Source: Chloroflexi bacterium OHK40
Lineage (GTDB): Bacteria > Chloroflexota > Chloroflexia > Chloroflexales > Chloroflexaceae
Direction of reading: 5' to 3'
DNA: 64,000 bases
Assembly: GCA_004367505.1 (NCBI GenBank)
Contig: SFCB01000035.1
Coordinates: forward strand, 1 to 64,000
The notes beneath the pieces were generated by a model that saw only the letters and a program-made list of their open reading frames with translations, made no database searches and had not been told where the DNA came from. The translations under genes were made by a program, and so were the position numbers. Shown here piece by piece: positions 16,297-25,853 of the stretch (its first letter is position 1; every line of letters starts with the position of its first letter).

Positions 16297-18621
16297 ATGA
16301 AATTCACCGACGGTGCCTGGCTCATCCGCCCCGGTGTCCAGGCCAGCCACCCGGTCGCGGCCGTCGATATTGCGGCCGACCACAATACGCTCACGGTCTA
16401 CGCTGCCACTCGCCCGATCCGCCAGCGCGGTGAAACACTCCAGGGCCCCCTGCTGACCGTGCATCTCTCGGCGCCCGCCCCCGATGTCATCCGCGTCCGA
16501 CTGATCAACCACGCTGGAGCAGCAGAGCGCGGCCCGCACTTCGCGATCGAGGAGGCTCCCACTGCGGTGGCGATCAGCACCGGGCCTGGCTTCGCCAGCC
16601 TCAGCAGCGGCCGGCTCACCGCACGTATCGCCCTCGGCGACCGCTGGCGCATGGAGTTTCTGGGCGAAGGGCGGACGCTCACCGCGAGCGGCACAAAGGC
16701 CATGGGGAGCATCGATCTCGCCGGCGTGGGCCATTTCATGCACGAGCAACTCGGCCTCGGCGTGGGCGAACTGGTCTACGGCCTCGGTGAACGCTTCACC
16801 GCCTTCGCCAAAAACGGCCAGGTGGTCGAGATCTGGAACAAGGACGGCGGCACCGGCTCGGAGCAGGCCTACAAGAACGTCCCTTTCTACCTCACCAACC
16901 GGGGCTATGGCGTCTTCGTCAACCACCCCGGCGCCGTCAGCTTCGAGGTGGGCTCCGAGAAGGTGTCGCGGGTGCAGTTCTCCGTGCCTGGGCAAACGCT
17001 GGAGTATTTCCTTATCTACGGCCCCACCCCCAAAGCGGTGCTGGAGAAGTATACCGCGCTCACTGGTCGCCCGGCGCTCCCCCCCGCCTGGTCCTTCGGC
17101 CTCTGGCTGACCACCTCTTTCACCACGGCCTACGACGAGGCTACCGTCACCGGGTTCATCGAGGGCATGGCCCAGCGCGACATCCCGCTGCACGTCTTTC
17201 ACTTCGACTGCTTCTGGATGCGGGCCTTCCACTGGTGCGACTTCATCTGGGACCCGGCCACCTTTCCCGACCCGGCCGGGATGCTCGCCCGCCTCAAGGC
17301 TCGCGGGCTGCACATCAGCCTCTGGATCAACCCCTACATCGCCCAGCGCTCCCACCTCTTTGCCGAAGGTGCGGCGAAGGGCTTCCTGCTGCGCCGGCCC
17401 GACGGCAGCGTCTGGCAGACCGAACTGTGGCAGCCGGGCATGGCGATCGTCGACTTCACGAATCCCGAGGCCCGCGCATGGTTCCAGGATCAGCTGCGGC
17501 CGCTCCTGGCGATGGGGGTTGACTGCTTCAAGACCGACTTCGGCGAGCGCATCCCCACCGATGTGATCTACCACGATGGCTCGGACCCGGAGCGCATGCA
17601 TAACGCCTACGCTCTGTACTACAACCAGGTCGTCTTTGAGCTCCTGGAGGCGACCCGTGGGCCAGGCGAGGCGGTCGTCTTCGCCCGCTCGGCCACGGCG
17701 GGCGGCCAGCGCTTCCCGGTGCATTGGGGCGGCGACTGCGACTCGACCTTCGAGTCGATGGCCGAGAGCCTCCGGGGCGGCCTCTCGCTGGGCCTGTCCG
17801 GCTTTGGCTTCTGGAGCCACGATATCGGCGGCTTCGAGGGCACCCCGCCAGCCGAGCTCTACAAGCGCTGGATCGCCTTTGGCCTGCTCTCCTCCCACTC
17901 GCGACTTCACGGGAGCTCCTCCTACCGCGTACCCTGGCTGGTAGACGATGAATCAGTCGATGTGCTGCGCCACTTCACGCGGCTCAAGTGCCGGCTTATG
18001 CCCTACCTCTACGGCGCGGCGGTAGAGGCGAGCCGAACCGGCGTGCCGGTGCTGCGGGCCATGCTCCTGGAGTTCCCCGACGACCCGGGGGCCGAGCAGC
18101 TGGACCGGCAATACATGCTCGGCGACAAACTGCTCGTGGCGCCGGTGTTCAACGCGGACGGCCTGGTGAGCTACTACGTGCCGGCGGGCCGCTGGACCCA
18201 TCTCTTGAGCGGGGCGGTCGTGGAGGGCCCGCGCTGGCTACGCGAGAAGCACGATGTCTTCAGCCTGCCGCTGCTCGTGCGGCCGAACAGCGTGATCGCG
18301 CTGGGCGCCAACGCGACCCGGCCCGATTACGCCTACGCCGACGGCGTGACGCTCGCGGCCTACGAACTGAGCGACGACGTGCAGATCCGCGTCGTGGTCC
18401 CAGATACCGCAGGCGCCGAATCGGCGATCTTCGTGGTGCGGCGGGCCGGCACCCTGGTGTGCGTGGATGTCGAGCGGGCCACGGGGCCTTGGCAGCTGCT
18501 CCTGGTGAACCAGAGCGTCACCGAGGTGCGCGGCGGCAGCGCCACAGCACGCCCGGAGGGCCTGCTGATCACGCCTGAGCCGGGCGTAGCGCGCGTGGAG
18601 GCCCGGCTCACCGTGGGCTGA
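16297..18621 (+). CDS. yicI: Alpha-xylosidase, glycoside hydrolase family 31 (YicI type)
   Basis: 774 residues, against 772 in E. coli YicI. It removes alpha-linked xylose from isoprimeverose and similar oligosaccharides. The GH31 nucleophile is Asp414 in CFKTDFGE (Asp416 in YicI) and the acid/base is Asp480 in HWGGDC (Asp482). The YicI-specific segment VFHFDCFWM, which shapes the +1 site, is intact near residue 304. No signal peptide: cytoplasmic, acting on imported sugars. ATG 16297 with AGGAGG six bases upstream. It converges on the sugar-acid dehydratase gene 11 bases away, together suggesting use of xylose from plant xyloglucan. Confidence 0.95.
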   Translation: MKFTDGAWLIRPGVQASHPVAAVDIAADHNTLTVYAATRPIRQRGETLQGPLLTVHLSAPAPDVIRVRLINHAGAAERGPHFAIEEAPTAVAISTGPGFASLSSGRLTARIALGDRWRMEFLGEGRTLTASGTKAMGSIDLAGVGHFMHEQLGLGVGELVYGLGERFTAFAKNGQVVEIWNKDGGTGSEQAYKNVPFYLTNRGYGVFVNHPGAVSFEVGSEKVSRVQFSVPGQTLEYFLIYGPTPKAVLEKYTALTGRPALPPAWSFGLWLTTSFTTAYDEATVTGFIEGMAQRDIPLHVFHFDCFWMRAFHWCDFIWDPATFPDPAGMLARLKARGLHISLWINPYIAQRSHLFAEGAAKGFLLRRPDGSVWQTELWQPGMAIVDFTNPEARAWFQDQLRPLLAMGVDCFKTDFGERIPTDVIYHDGSDPERMHNAYALYYNQVVFELLEATRGPGEAVVFARSATAGGQRFPVHWGGDCDSTFESMAESLRGGLSLGLSGFGFWSHDIGGFEGTPPAELYKRWIAFGLLSSHSRLHGSSSYRVPWLVDDESVDVLRHFTRLKCRLMPYLYGAAVEASRTGVPVLRAMLLEFPDDPGAEQLDRQYMLGDKLLVAPVFNADGLVSYYVPAGRWTHLLSGAVVEGPRWLREKHDVFSLPLLVRPNSVIALGANATRPDYAYADGVTLAAYELSDDVQIRVVVPDTAGAESAIFVVRRAGTLVCVDVERATGPWQLLLVNQSVTEVRGGSATARPEGLLITPEPGVARVEARLTVG

Positions 18622-18632
18622 AGCGTGGCGCA

Positions 18633-20624
18633 TCAGCGCTCCTGCGCCGCGAGAGCGGCCTTGCCCGCCTCCAACACCGCAATGATCCGGTCCACGTCGT
18701 AAATGCAGCCGCGCCAGGCCCCACCGCTGACGGCGGTGAGGGCCGCCCATAGCCGCGTATCATCGGGCAGACCCGGGTCGGGCGCAAGGCCAGGGTGTGG
18801 CGGGCGGGAGTCAAGCAGTGCCTGAGCGGCCTCAGGGCTCCACTCCTGGCCATCGGGGCCAAGGAAGCTCACGCTGCCGGTAAGGTTCAGCCGATCGATC
18901 TCGATCGCGATCAAGTCACCGTCGCGGAGCCGACCGATTGGCCCACCGGCGAGCGCCTCGGGGCCAATATGGCCGATACAGGCCCCGGTGCTCACGCCCG
19001 AAAAGCGGGCATCGGTGAGCAGCGGGCACTGCTTGCCCCACGGCAGCATCTTCAGGGCGATCGTCACCTGGGCGGTCTCCTCCATGCCGGTGCCGGAGGG
19101 GCCAATGCCGGCGAGCACCAGCACATCGCCGGGCTGCACCGGCGGCTCGCTCTGACCTTTGATCGCGCGCATCGCTGCCCGCTCGCTGGTGAAGACCCGC
19201 GCCCGCCCCCGGTGACGGTAGACCCCATCAGGGCCAACCAGCGATGGGTCAATCGCGGTGGCCTTGATCACCGAGCCCTCCGGGGCGATGTTCCCAACCG
19301 GGAAGACCGTGGTCGGAGTAAGGCCGGCGGCCCGGGCCGCGTCGGGGCCCATAATCACATGGTCGGGGTCTACCTGGCCAGCGGCGCCGAGCCGGGCCCG
19401 CACGCTCCGGCGACGGGCGCTCTCCGCCCACCAGTCGAGGTTCTCGCCGAGCGTCTGCCCACTCACCGTCAGCGCCGAGAGCTTGAGCAGACCCATGGCG
19501 CGCAGGTGCAGCATCACCTCAGGCACGCCGCCGGCCATGAAAACCTGTACGGTGGGATGGTTGCGCGGCCCGTTGGGCAGCGCGTCCACAAGGCGCGGGG
19601 TCGCCCGGTTGACGCGCTGCCAGTCGGCCACAGTAGGGATGGGCAGGCCCGCAGCGTGGGCGATCGCCGGAATATGCAGCAGCAGATTCATCGAGCCGCC
19701 ACAGGCCGCGTGGACCACCATCGCATTCTCGATGGCGTCGGCGGTAAGGATGCGCGCGAGTGGCACGCGCTGCGCCTCCAGGCGCAGGAGCGCCAGTGCC
19801 GAGCGACGGGCCATGTCGAGCCAGACAGGCTCGCCAGAGGGTGCCAGGGCGGAATGGGGCAGCGAGAGGCCGAGGGCCTCGCTCACCACCTGGGCAGTGG
19901 CAGCAGTGCCAAGAAACTGGCAGCCGCCGCCAGCCGAGCCACAGACGCGGCAGCCCATCGTCGCGGCGTAATCCAGGCTGATCAGGTCGTTCGCGTAGCG
20001 CACCCCGATCGTCTGGATCGTGCCGGCGTCCTCGGCACCCGGCACGGGTAGCGTCACCCCGCCGGGCACGGCGATGGCGGGGAGGCTCGTACATCCTGCC
20101 AGGGCGACCATGATCGCCGGGAGGCCTTTGTCGCAGGTGCCCACGCCCATTACGCCGTGGCGGGTGGGCAGCGAGCGGATGAGCCGGCGCATCACCACAG
20201 CCGCGTCGTTGCGATAGGGGAGGCTGTCGAACATCCCGGCAGTACCCTGACTGCGGCCATCGCAGGGATCGGAGCAGGTTACGGCAAAGGGCATCGCGCC
20301 CTGCTCGCGAAAGGTGAGCGCGGCCTCGCGCACGAGCAGGCCAAGCTCCCAGTGGCCGGTATGGAGCCCGAGCGCGATAGGGGAGCCGTCCTCGGCCCGC
20401 AGGCCGCCGTGGGTGCTGATGATCAGAAATTGCTTGCGGTTGACCTCCTCCGGGTCCCAGCCCATGGCGACGTTCTGGGTAAGACCGAAGAGGTGGCCAC
20501 TGGGCTCCTCGCGCAGTTGCTCCGGGCTGAGGGGCAACCGGCCACCACGATCCGCGCCGAACAGTCTGGTCTGGGCGGCGGCGTCCTCCGCGCCGAGGAT
20601 GGCGCTGATGCTGGGGGTAGACAT
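18633..20624 (-). CDS. YjhG/YagF-type dehydratase (probable D-xylonate dehydratase)
   Basis: 663-residue Fe-S dehydratase of the IlvD/EDD superfamily, YjhG/YagF subgroup, which turns D-xylonate into 2-keto-3-deoxy-xylonate. The opening block [22 protein letters not shown] is characteristic of the subgroup. Candidate cluster ligands are Cys in [10 protein letters not shown], in GTCDKGLPA and in the unusual [16 protein letters not shown] block. Length fits (about 655 in E. coli). ATG 20624 has AGGAG seven bases upstream. It follows an M20 hydrolase gene on the same strand by 79 bases. With the alpha-xylosidase it points to oxidative xylose use, but a xylose dehydrogenase is not identified here. 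Confidence 0.85.
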   Translation of the reverse strand: MSTPSISAILGAEDAAAQTRLFGADRGGRLPLSPEQLREEPSGHLFGLTQNVAMGWDPEEVNRKQFLIISTHGGLRAEDGSPIALGLHTGHWELGLLVREAALTFREQGAMPFAVTCSDPCDGRSQGTAGMFDSLPYRNDAAVVMRRLIRSLPTRHGVMGVGTCDKGLPAIMVALAGCTSLPAIAVPGGVTLPVPGAEDAGTIQTIGVRYANDLISLDYAATMGCRVCGSAGGGCQFLGTAATAQVVSEALGLSLPHSALAPSGEPVWLDMARRSALALLRLEAQRVPLARILTADAIENAMVVHAACGGSMNLLLHIPAIAHAAGLPIPTVADWQRVNRATPRLVDALPNGPRNHPTVQVFMAGGVPEVMLHLRAMGLLKLSALTVSGQTLGENLDWWAESARRRSVRARLGAAGQVDPDHVIMGPDAARAAGLTPTTVFPVGNIAPEGSVIKATAIDPSLVGPDGVYRHRGRARVFTSERAAMRAIKGQSEPPVQPGDVLVLAGIGPSGTGMEETAQVTIALKMLPWGKQCPLLTDARFSGVSTGACIGHIGPEALAGGPIGRLRDGDLIAIEIDRLNLTGSVSFLGPDGQEWSPEAAQALLDSRPPHPGLAPDPGLPDDTRLWAALTAVSGGAWRGCIYDVDRIIAVLEAGKAALAAQER

Positions 20625-20703
20625 GCTAGCTCCTGGATCGTACGAGATTGACCGTGGATTCCCATGGGCCACGCGCCACGACACCGGCCCCGCCGCGTGA
20701 GGA

Positions 20704-21834
20704 TCAGGCACAGTAGGCAGCGATCACCCGCGTGTAGAGCTCGGCGCACTGACGCGCACTCTCCAGATCGACCCACTCCTCCAGCGCGTGGGCGCCGGCG
20801 CCGGAGGGGCCGAAAAGCACTGTCGGAATGCCCGCCGCCGCCAGCGAGGCCGCGTCGGTCCAGTAGGGAAGGCCCGTCGTCCGGATGGGATGGCCGAGCA
20901 ACTCCTCGCCGTAGCGCCGGATCAACGCGGGAATCGGCGCATCGGCCGGCGCCTCCATCGGCGGTCGGTCCACTCCGGAACGCACGACAGTCTGGATGCG
21001 AGGGTCGCTGGCGGCGAGGCGCGCAACGATCGTCTCCAGCTCAGCACGGGCCTGGGCAGGCGTTTCACCGGGGATGGTGCGGCGCTCGATCTGTAGCAAG
21101 CAGCGCTCGGGGTAGGATGAGAGCTCCTGACCGCCACTGATCAGCGAAGCGTGCAACGAGCCACTACCCAGCAGAGGGTGGCTCGGGCGCGCAAGAAGCT
21201 GCTGGTTGAGGGCCGCCAGTTCAGCCAGCACCCGGCCCATATGGATGATCGCGTCTGGCGCGCCGGGGATCGAGCCGTGAGCAGCGGCGCCGCGCGCCTC
21301 CACCTCCAGCCAGACGAAGCCCTTATGGGCCACCACCAGCTCCAGGCCGGTCGGCTCAGCGATGATGGCGGCGTCGGCGCGGTAGCGGGCGGCCACGTCG
21401 AGGGTGCCGAGGCCAGCGTACTCTTCGTCCATCACCGCAGTGAAGATCACATCGCCGCGCAGTGGTCGCGTGGCCGCCGCAGCGACGGCGAACATTGCGG
21501 CGGCCAGACCGCCCTTCATGTCGTAGGCGCCGCGACCGTACAGCCGCCCGCCCGCCAGTCGTGGCCGGTGGGGATCGGCCATGCCCATCACGCCCACGGT
21601 GTCGGTATGGCCGTTCAGCATGAGCGTGGGGCCACCGCCGGCGCCCCGCGCGCGGGCGATCACGTTGGGGCGCCCGGGCCGCACCTCGTCCAGATGCACT
21701 TCCAGACCTCTGGTCGCGAGCCAGCCAGCAATGGTACTGGCGATGGAACGCTCACCGGCGCCGCCTGGCACCAGATCGGGATTCACCGAGTCGAGGGCCA
21801 CAAGCTCGGCGATGAGTGACGCAAGCGGCTCCAC
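20704..21834 (-). CDS. M20 family metallohydrolase (ArgE/DapE-like)
   Basis: 376-residue zinc amidohydrolase. Visible M20 motifs: NGHTDTV (first metal His and catalytic Asp), [10 protein letters not shown] (bridging Asp), MDEEYAG (catalytic Glu pair), then the dimerisation domain and a C-terminal metal His in a [10 protein letters not shown] block. Start GTG 21834 is chosen because CAGGAGG ends exactly five bases before it; the longer frame begins at a TTG that itself overlaps that ribosome site. Deacylates an N-acyl amino acid or similar. It is followed by the sugar-acid dehydratase in the same direction, but substrate linkage is uncertain. Confidence 0.88.
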   Translation of the reverse strand: MEPLASLIAELVALDSVNPDLVPGGAGERSIASTIAGWLATRGLEVHLDEVRPGRPNVIARARGAGGGPTLMLNGHTDTVGVMGMADPHRPRLAGGRLYGRGAYDMKGGLAAAMFAVAAAATRPLRGDVIFTAVMDEEYAGLGTLDVAARYRADAAIIAEPTGLELVVAHKGFVWLEVEARGAAAHGSIPGAPDAIIHMGRVLAELAALNQQLLARPSHPLLGSGSLHASLISGGQELSSYPERCLLQIERRTIPGETPAQARAELETIVARLAASDPRIQTVVRSGVDRPPMEAPADAPIPALIRRYGEELLGHPIRTTGLPYWTDAASLAAAGIPTVLFGPSGAGAHALEEWVDLESARQCAELYTRVIAAYCA

Positions 21835-22080
21835 AGCCACCTCCTGCAAGTCAACGTTCGCTGCGCCGGTTCACAACGCGGGCAACCCGATGCACCCCGG
21901 CGCCAGAACGTACGCACCAGCATACCCTGGAATATGCGCAGCATACCACACGCGCATCCTCCCGCCGGGACACCCGGATCGGCAAAGGTGTGCCGGATGG
22001 CCCTGCACATCCGCATGCCGTGGCACTCAAGCACGCGGCTCCGGCGACGCCCGCCGGCGCGGCCTCACCCGGCCGCCCGG

Positions 22081-22310
22081 GTGTCGTTCCCGCGAAAGCG
22101 GGAACCCAGCGCAGGCGGGAACCCAGCGCAGGCGGGAACCCAGCGCACGCGGGAACCCAGCGCACGCGGGAACCCAGCCCCTGCTTGCGCGGGGGCAGGC
22201 TTGCTGGCCTTCCACCCGGACGCCCGCCTGCGCGGGCGTGACACCAACGCCGGGGTGTCGTTCCCGCGAAAGCGGGAACCCAGCGCAGGCGGGAACCCAG
22301 CCTCCCCCAA
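22081..22310 (+). repeat. Composite repeat locus A1 (hairpin plus 17-bp tandem units)
   Basis: Within the 706-base gap 21835-22540. The module contains a hairpin, GTTCCCGC-GAAA-GCGGGAAC (from 22085), then four full copies and one partial copy of the 17-base unit GCGGGAACCCAGCGCA(G/C) starting at 22098, 22115, 22132, 22149 and 22166. A second hairpin ACGCCCGC-CTGC-GCGGGCGT follows (about 22220-22239), then a second copy of the first hairpin (from 22262) and one further unit. There are no spacers of constant length with unique sequence, so it is not CRISPR. Related copies occur at 33060-33330 (opposite strand), 48857-48908 and 56905-57020. Confidence 0.85.
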
Positions 22311-22540
22311 CCTTCGCGGGGCTTGCGCGGGGACCCGGCCTCCCCTCCGCCGGGCCAACCGGATCGGCACCCCCACCCGAACGCCATGGCCCAACGCGAC
22401 GCCATGAGGATCGGCCCTGGGGCCGATGGTTCTGGCGAACAAAGATCCTATACTGATCACAGGGCATAGGTCGCATTCAGGGCGTCCAGCGTCGCGTGTA
22501 GGGCGCCTGTTTTCATGCCTGCACAGGGAAAGGGTACCGT

Positions 22541-24148
22541 ATGCACGCCCATACCGCGCCCCGCGCGGGGCGGCGGGAATGGCTGGGCCTTGCCGTCCTG
22601 CTCCTGCCCACACTGCTGATCGTGATGGACCTGACGGTGCTGCACCTCGCAGTGCCACATCTCAGCGCCGATCTGCGCCCTAGCAGCACCGAACTGCTCT
22701 GGATTGTCGATATCTACGGCTTCCTGATCGCCGGCTCGCTGATCACCATGGGCACCCTGGGGGACCGGATCGGCCGGCGACGCCTCCTGCTGATCGGCGC
22801 CGGCGCCTTCGGGCTGGCCTCGATCCTGGCCGCCTTCTCACCCACCGCCCAGTTGCTCATTCTCAGCCGGGCCCTGCTCGGCATAGCCGGCGCCACCCTC
22901 ATGCCGTCCACGCTGGCACTCATCCGCACAATGTTCCAGGACCCGCAGCAGCGCAGCGTGGCGATCGGGATCTGGATCTCCGGCTTCTCCGCCGGCAGCG
23001 CGATCGGCCCACTGATCGGCGGCGCGGTGCTGGAGTACTTCTGGTGGGGCGCCGTCTTTCTGCTGGGCGTGCCGGTGATGCTGCTGCTGCTGGCGACAGG
23101 GCCTTTCCTCTTGCCCGAAGCCCGCGACCCGAACGCCGGCCGGCTGGATCTTCCAAGCGCCGGGCTCTCGCTAGCGGCCGTGCTGCTGGTGATCTACGGA
23201 GTCAAGCATGTCGCCCAGGCCGGCCTCGACATTGTCGGCCCGCTGGCGATCGTGGCTGGCCTGGCCCTCGGGGCGATCTTTGTGCGGCGGCAGCGGCGCC
23301 TGGCCGACCCGCTGATCGAGCTCGGGCTCTTCCGGCTGCCGGCCTTCAGCGCCGCGCTCACCATGTACACACTCGGCGTCTTCGTCTCCTTCGGCGCCTT
23401 TCTCTTCATCGCGCAGTATCTGCAGCTTGTGGCCGGGCTTTCGCCCGTGCAGGCCGGGCTCTGGTCGGTGCCGGGGGCGCTGGCCTCGATCGTTGGCTCG
23501 AATGTGGCCCCCGTGCTGGTGCGCCATCTTCGCCCCGCCTATGTAGCGGCGGGCGGCCTCGCCATCGCGGCCCTGGGCTTCGCGCTGATCGTTCCCGTGG
23601 GCGAGGCCTCGCTCGCGCCCGTGGTGATCGGCTGGGTGCTCATCTCACTCGGCTTCGGCTTCACCTTTACCGTCAGCACCGATCTGGTTGTGGGGAGCGC
23701 ACCCCCCGAGCGGGCCGGGGCAGCCTCCGCCCTGACCGAGACGGGCGCGGAGCTCGGTGGGGCGCTGGGGATTGCCGTGCTTGGCACCCTCGGCATGGCG
23801 ATCTACCGCAGCCGGCTCGCAGCCACGCTTCCGCCTGGCGTCCCACCAGAGGTGGTGGCCACGGCCCGGGAGACCCTGGGCAACGTTGCCGCCGCCGCCG
23901 AGCAACTCCCTGCGGCCACCGGGGCAGCGTTGCTGTCAGCCGCCCGGACCGCCTTCACCGACGGGCTGCAACTCCTCGCGCTCATCGCCGCCATGGTAAT
24001 GGCCGGGCTGGTCGCCGTGGCGGCTGTGATGCTGCGCGACGCCGTCCCTGCGGGTGAGCCGTCTGCCCACGGTGAGGCTCACCCGGTACCGCCGGCGCGA
24101 CTGGACGGCGCCGCAGAACCCGAGGCATCGATCGCGAGCACCGATTAG
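22541..24148 (+). CDS. MFS drug transporter, DHA2 (EmrB/QacA/SmvA) family
   Basis: 535 residues with about 14 predicted membrane helices, a drug:H+ antiporter of the inner membrane. TM1 carries the acidic residue typical of QacA/SmvA (LLIVMDLTVLHLAVPHL, Asp about 30). Motif A between TM2 and TM3 is GDRIGRRRLLL, and motif C in TM5 is GFSAGSAIGPLIGGAV. The C-terminal 45 residues are a polar Ala/Pro/Glu tail. ATG 22541 follows a purine-rich AGGGAAAGGG. TATACT at 22449 may be its -10. Likely exports organic cations or other toxic compounds; no regulator is adjacent. Confidence 0.9.
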   Translation: MHAHTAPRAGRREWLGLAVLLLPTLLIVMDLTVLHLAVPHLSADLRPSSTELLWIVDIYGFLIAGSLITMGTLGDRIGRRRLLLIGAGAFGLASILAAFSPTAQLLILSRALLGIAGATLMPSTLALIRTMFQDPQQRSVAIGIWISGFSAGSAIGPLIGGAVLEYFWWGAVFLLGVPVMLLLLATGPFLLPEARDPNAGRLDLPSAGLSLAAVLLVIYGVKHVAQAGLDIVGPLAIVAGLALGAIFVRRQRRLADPLIELGLFRLPAFSAALTMYTLGVFVSFGAFLFIAQYLQLVAGLSPVQAGLWSVPGALASIVGSNVAPVLVRHLRPAYVAAGGLAIAALGFALIVPVGEASLAPVVIGWVLISLGFGFTFTVSTDLVVGSAPPERAGAASALTETGAELGGALGIAVLGTLGMAIYRSRLAATLPPGVPPEVVATARETLGNVAAAAEQLPAATGAALLSAARTAFTDGLQLLALIAAMVMAGLVAVAAVMLRDAVPAGEPSAHGEAHPVPPARLDGAAEPEASIASTD

Positions 24149-24172
24149 GCCCGGCGGCTCAAGCCGCAGCCT

Positions 24173-24204
24173 GGCCCGGCACTGCCACCGCTCAGTGCCG
24201 GGCC
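24173..24204. terminator. Bidirectional terminator between two MFS genes
   Basis: Perfect 12-bp inverted repeat (GGCCCGGCACTG / CAGTGCCGGGCC), 8-nt loop, between convergent genes; it overlaps the stop codon of the minus-strand gene. Confidence 0.75.
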
Positions 24205-25478
24205 GGGGGAAGATCGGCCACGGGAGCCCCGTGCTGCGCCGGGTCGCTAGCTTGCAACACAGCCCAGGCGCCGAGCGCCAGCAGCCCCACCAGCCCCCAC
24301 AGCAGCGACCCGTAGCCTCCGGAGGCCATCACGATCACGCCCGTCCCCACCGGGGCCAGGGTACGCGCGGCCGTCAGCGCCAGATTCTGGGCCCCGTTGA
24401 TCGCACCGTAGTGCGCCGGGCCATAGTGCTCGGCAAGCAGCGCCGCGCGCATGATCGTCAGCACGCCCGAGCCCGCGCCAAACAGCGCCACGTAGGCCAG
24501 CGCGCCGGCCGTGCTCTCGCCGAAGCCCGCGAGGATCGCCAGCCCCGCGAGCTGCATCCCGATCAGCCCCGCCGTCACCCACTGCCGTGGGACCCGTTCG
24601 GCAAGTGGAGCGATCACCATCCGCCCCAGCAGCGACATGAGCCCGAACAGTCCCGCCACGGTGGCCGCAAATCCCGGCCCGTGGCCCCTGCCGATCAGGT
24701 ACGGGATCACGTGAACCGTCATGGTCACGCCGGCGAAGGTGCTGACAGCAAAGGCGAAGCTGAGCAGCCAGAAGCGCAACTCGCGCAACGCCGCCCCCGC
24801 CGCGACACTGCGCTCAGGGGGGAGCGCGGGGAGCGTGTCTCCCGCCACCGCCTCACCGTCCGGCAGCAGCCCCAGGCTCTCGGGCCGGCGCCGCAGTAGC
24901 AAAGCGTGGATGGGAACCGTGACCGTGCCGAGCAGCCCGGCCAGCGCTACCAGCGCCCCACGCCAGCCCAGTTGCCCCACGAGCCACGCGCTGAGCGGTA
25001 TGAAGATAAAACTTGCGAACGCCCCGAAGAAGGTCAGCAGCGTGAGCGCCTGGCCCCGCAGGCGCCGGAACCACACCGCCACGATCGCGAAGGCGGGCTC
25101 GTACAGCACACCCGCCGACACCAGCCCGATCCCCGCCATGATGAGGTAAAAGGCCGGCAGGCTTTGCACCTGCGACCAGGCGAGCACGAGCATGACGGCC
25201 AGTAGCGAGCCGGTCGTCATCAGTGCCCGTGGCCCCCGGCTGTCCACCCAGCGCCCGACAGGCACGGCCGCCAGCCCGGAGCAGAGCAGTGCCAGCGAGT
25301 AAGCCCCCGTTAGCTCTACCGTGCTCCAGCCGAGCTCCGCCTGCATCGGCGCCACAAAGACGCTGAAGGCATAGTAGAGGATGCCCCACGAAACCACCTG
25401 GGCCGTCGCGACGCCCACCAGCATCGGCCAGCCGTAGTAGATCCGGCGGGTCCGCCAGAGCAAGCGCTTATCTGCCAA
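24192..25478 (-). CDS. MFS transporter (monocarboxylate/oxalate-formate-like)
   Basis: 428 residues with 12 predicted helices. The N-terminal motif IYYGWPMLVGVATAQVVSWGILYYAFSVF is typical of the MCT/OFA-like branch of MFS, and GRWVDSRGPRALM is motif A. The frame is open far upstream, to 27101, but a sigma70 promoter at 25531-25559 lies inside that upstream part, so the ATG at 25568 would not be on the transcript. TTG 25478, with GGAG eight bases before it, is the first suitable start downstream. Probably carries a carboxylate; it sits next to an M20 hydrolase gene transcribed away from it. Confidence 0.82.
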   Translation of the reverse strand: MADKRLLWRTRRIYYGWPMLVGVATAQVVSWGILYYAFSVFVAPMQAELGWSTVELTGAYSLALLCSGLAAVPVGRWVDSRGPRALMTTGSLLAVMLVLAWSQVQSLPAFYLIMAGIGLVSAGVLYEPAFAIVAVWFRRLRGQALTLLTFFGAFASFIFIPLSAWLVGQLGWRGALVALAGLLGTVTVPIHALLLRRRPESLGLLPDGEAVAGDTLPALPPERSVAAGAALRELRFWLLSFAFAVSTFAGVTMTVHVIPYLIGRGHGPGFAATVAGLFGLMSLLGRMVIAPLAERVPRQWVTAGLIGMQLAGLAILAGFGESTAGALAYVALFGAGSGVLTIMRAALLAEHYGPAHYGAINGAQNLALTAARTLAPVGTGVIVMASGGYGSLLWGLVGLLALGAWAVLQASDPAQHGAPVADLPPARH

Positions 25479-25530
25479 CGGTGGTGCTCCACTGCAAGAG
25501 GCCGAGGACGCCCGGCCCGTCTGCTGCCAG

Positions 25531-25559
25531 AGGATACCACTTGAATTGATGGGTGTCAA
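25531..25559 (-). promoter_or_regulatory. Consensus sigma70 promoter of MFS gene
   Basis: TTGACA (25559-25554), 17-base spacer, TATCCT (25536-25531) on the minus strand. One of the best matches in the window; it decides the start of the MFS gene. Confidence 0.75.
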
Positions 25560-25614
25560 TATAGCCATGCAAGCGTAGGCCTGTGACCAGGCGTCCGGTG
25601 GCGGGCCAGAGCGT

Positions 25615-25690
25615 CCCGTGGCGCTCAAGCGCGCGGCAATGGCGCGGCGCCGCCCGCCTGCGCGGCAATGGCGCGGCGCCGCCCGCCTGC
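25615..25690 (+). repeat. Dispersed repeat family B, copy 1, with 29-bp tandem duplication
   Basis: Two exact tandem copies of a 29-base unit (25633-25661 and 25662-25690) that begins GCGGCAATGGCGCGG. The left flank (CGTGGCGCTCAAGCGCG) matches the segment at 56788-56850, so this is a second dispersed repeat family. It lies in the 375-base gap 25479-25853 between divergent genes. Confidence 0.75.
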
Positions 25691-25808
25691 GCGGGCTCTC
25701 GTGGTTGTCAGTGCCAACCGTCGCCCGGCGCGCATATCTGGGGGGCGCATGCCCCGCTCCCATCCTCCCTCCTCCCTCCCCCTCCCTCTCGGTGGCGGCG
25801 CGCCGAAG

Positions 25809-25817
25809 TGGTATACT
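25809..25817 (+). promoter_or_regulatory. Extended -10 promoter of M20 gene
   Basis: TGGTATACT, 37 bases before the start codon at 25854; no clear -35. Likely drives the four-gene run to 31322. Confidence 0.55.
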
Positions 25818-25853
25818 GTGCCATCGTCCCGCCGCCCGATCGGAGGAGCCCCG

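Noticed and set aside
16111-17910. 599-residue minus-strand frame
   Set aside because: Antisense shadow of the alpha-xylosidase gene caused by high GC; no domain recognisable.
22081-22310. CRISPR array
   Set aside because: The repeated units are 17 bp in direct tandem without unique spacers, and no cas genes are present.
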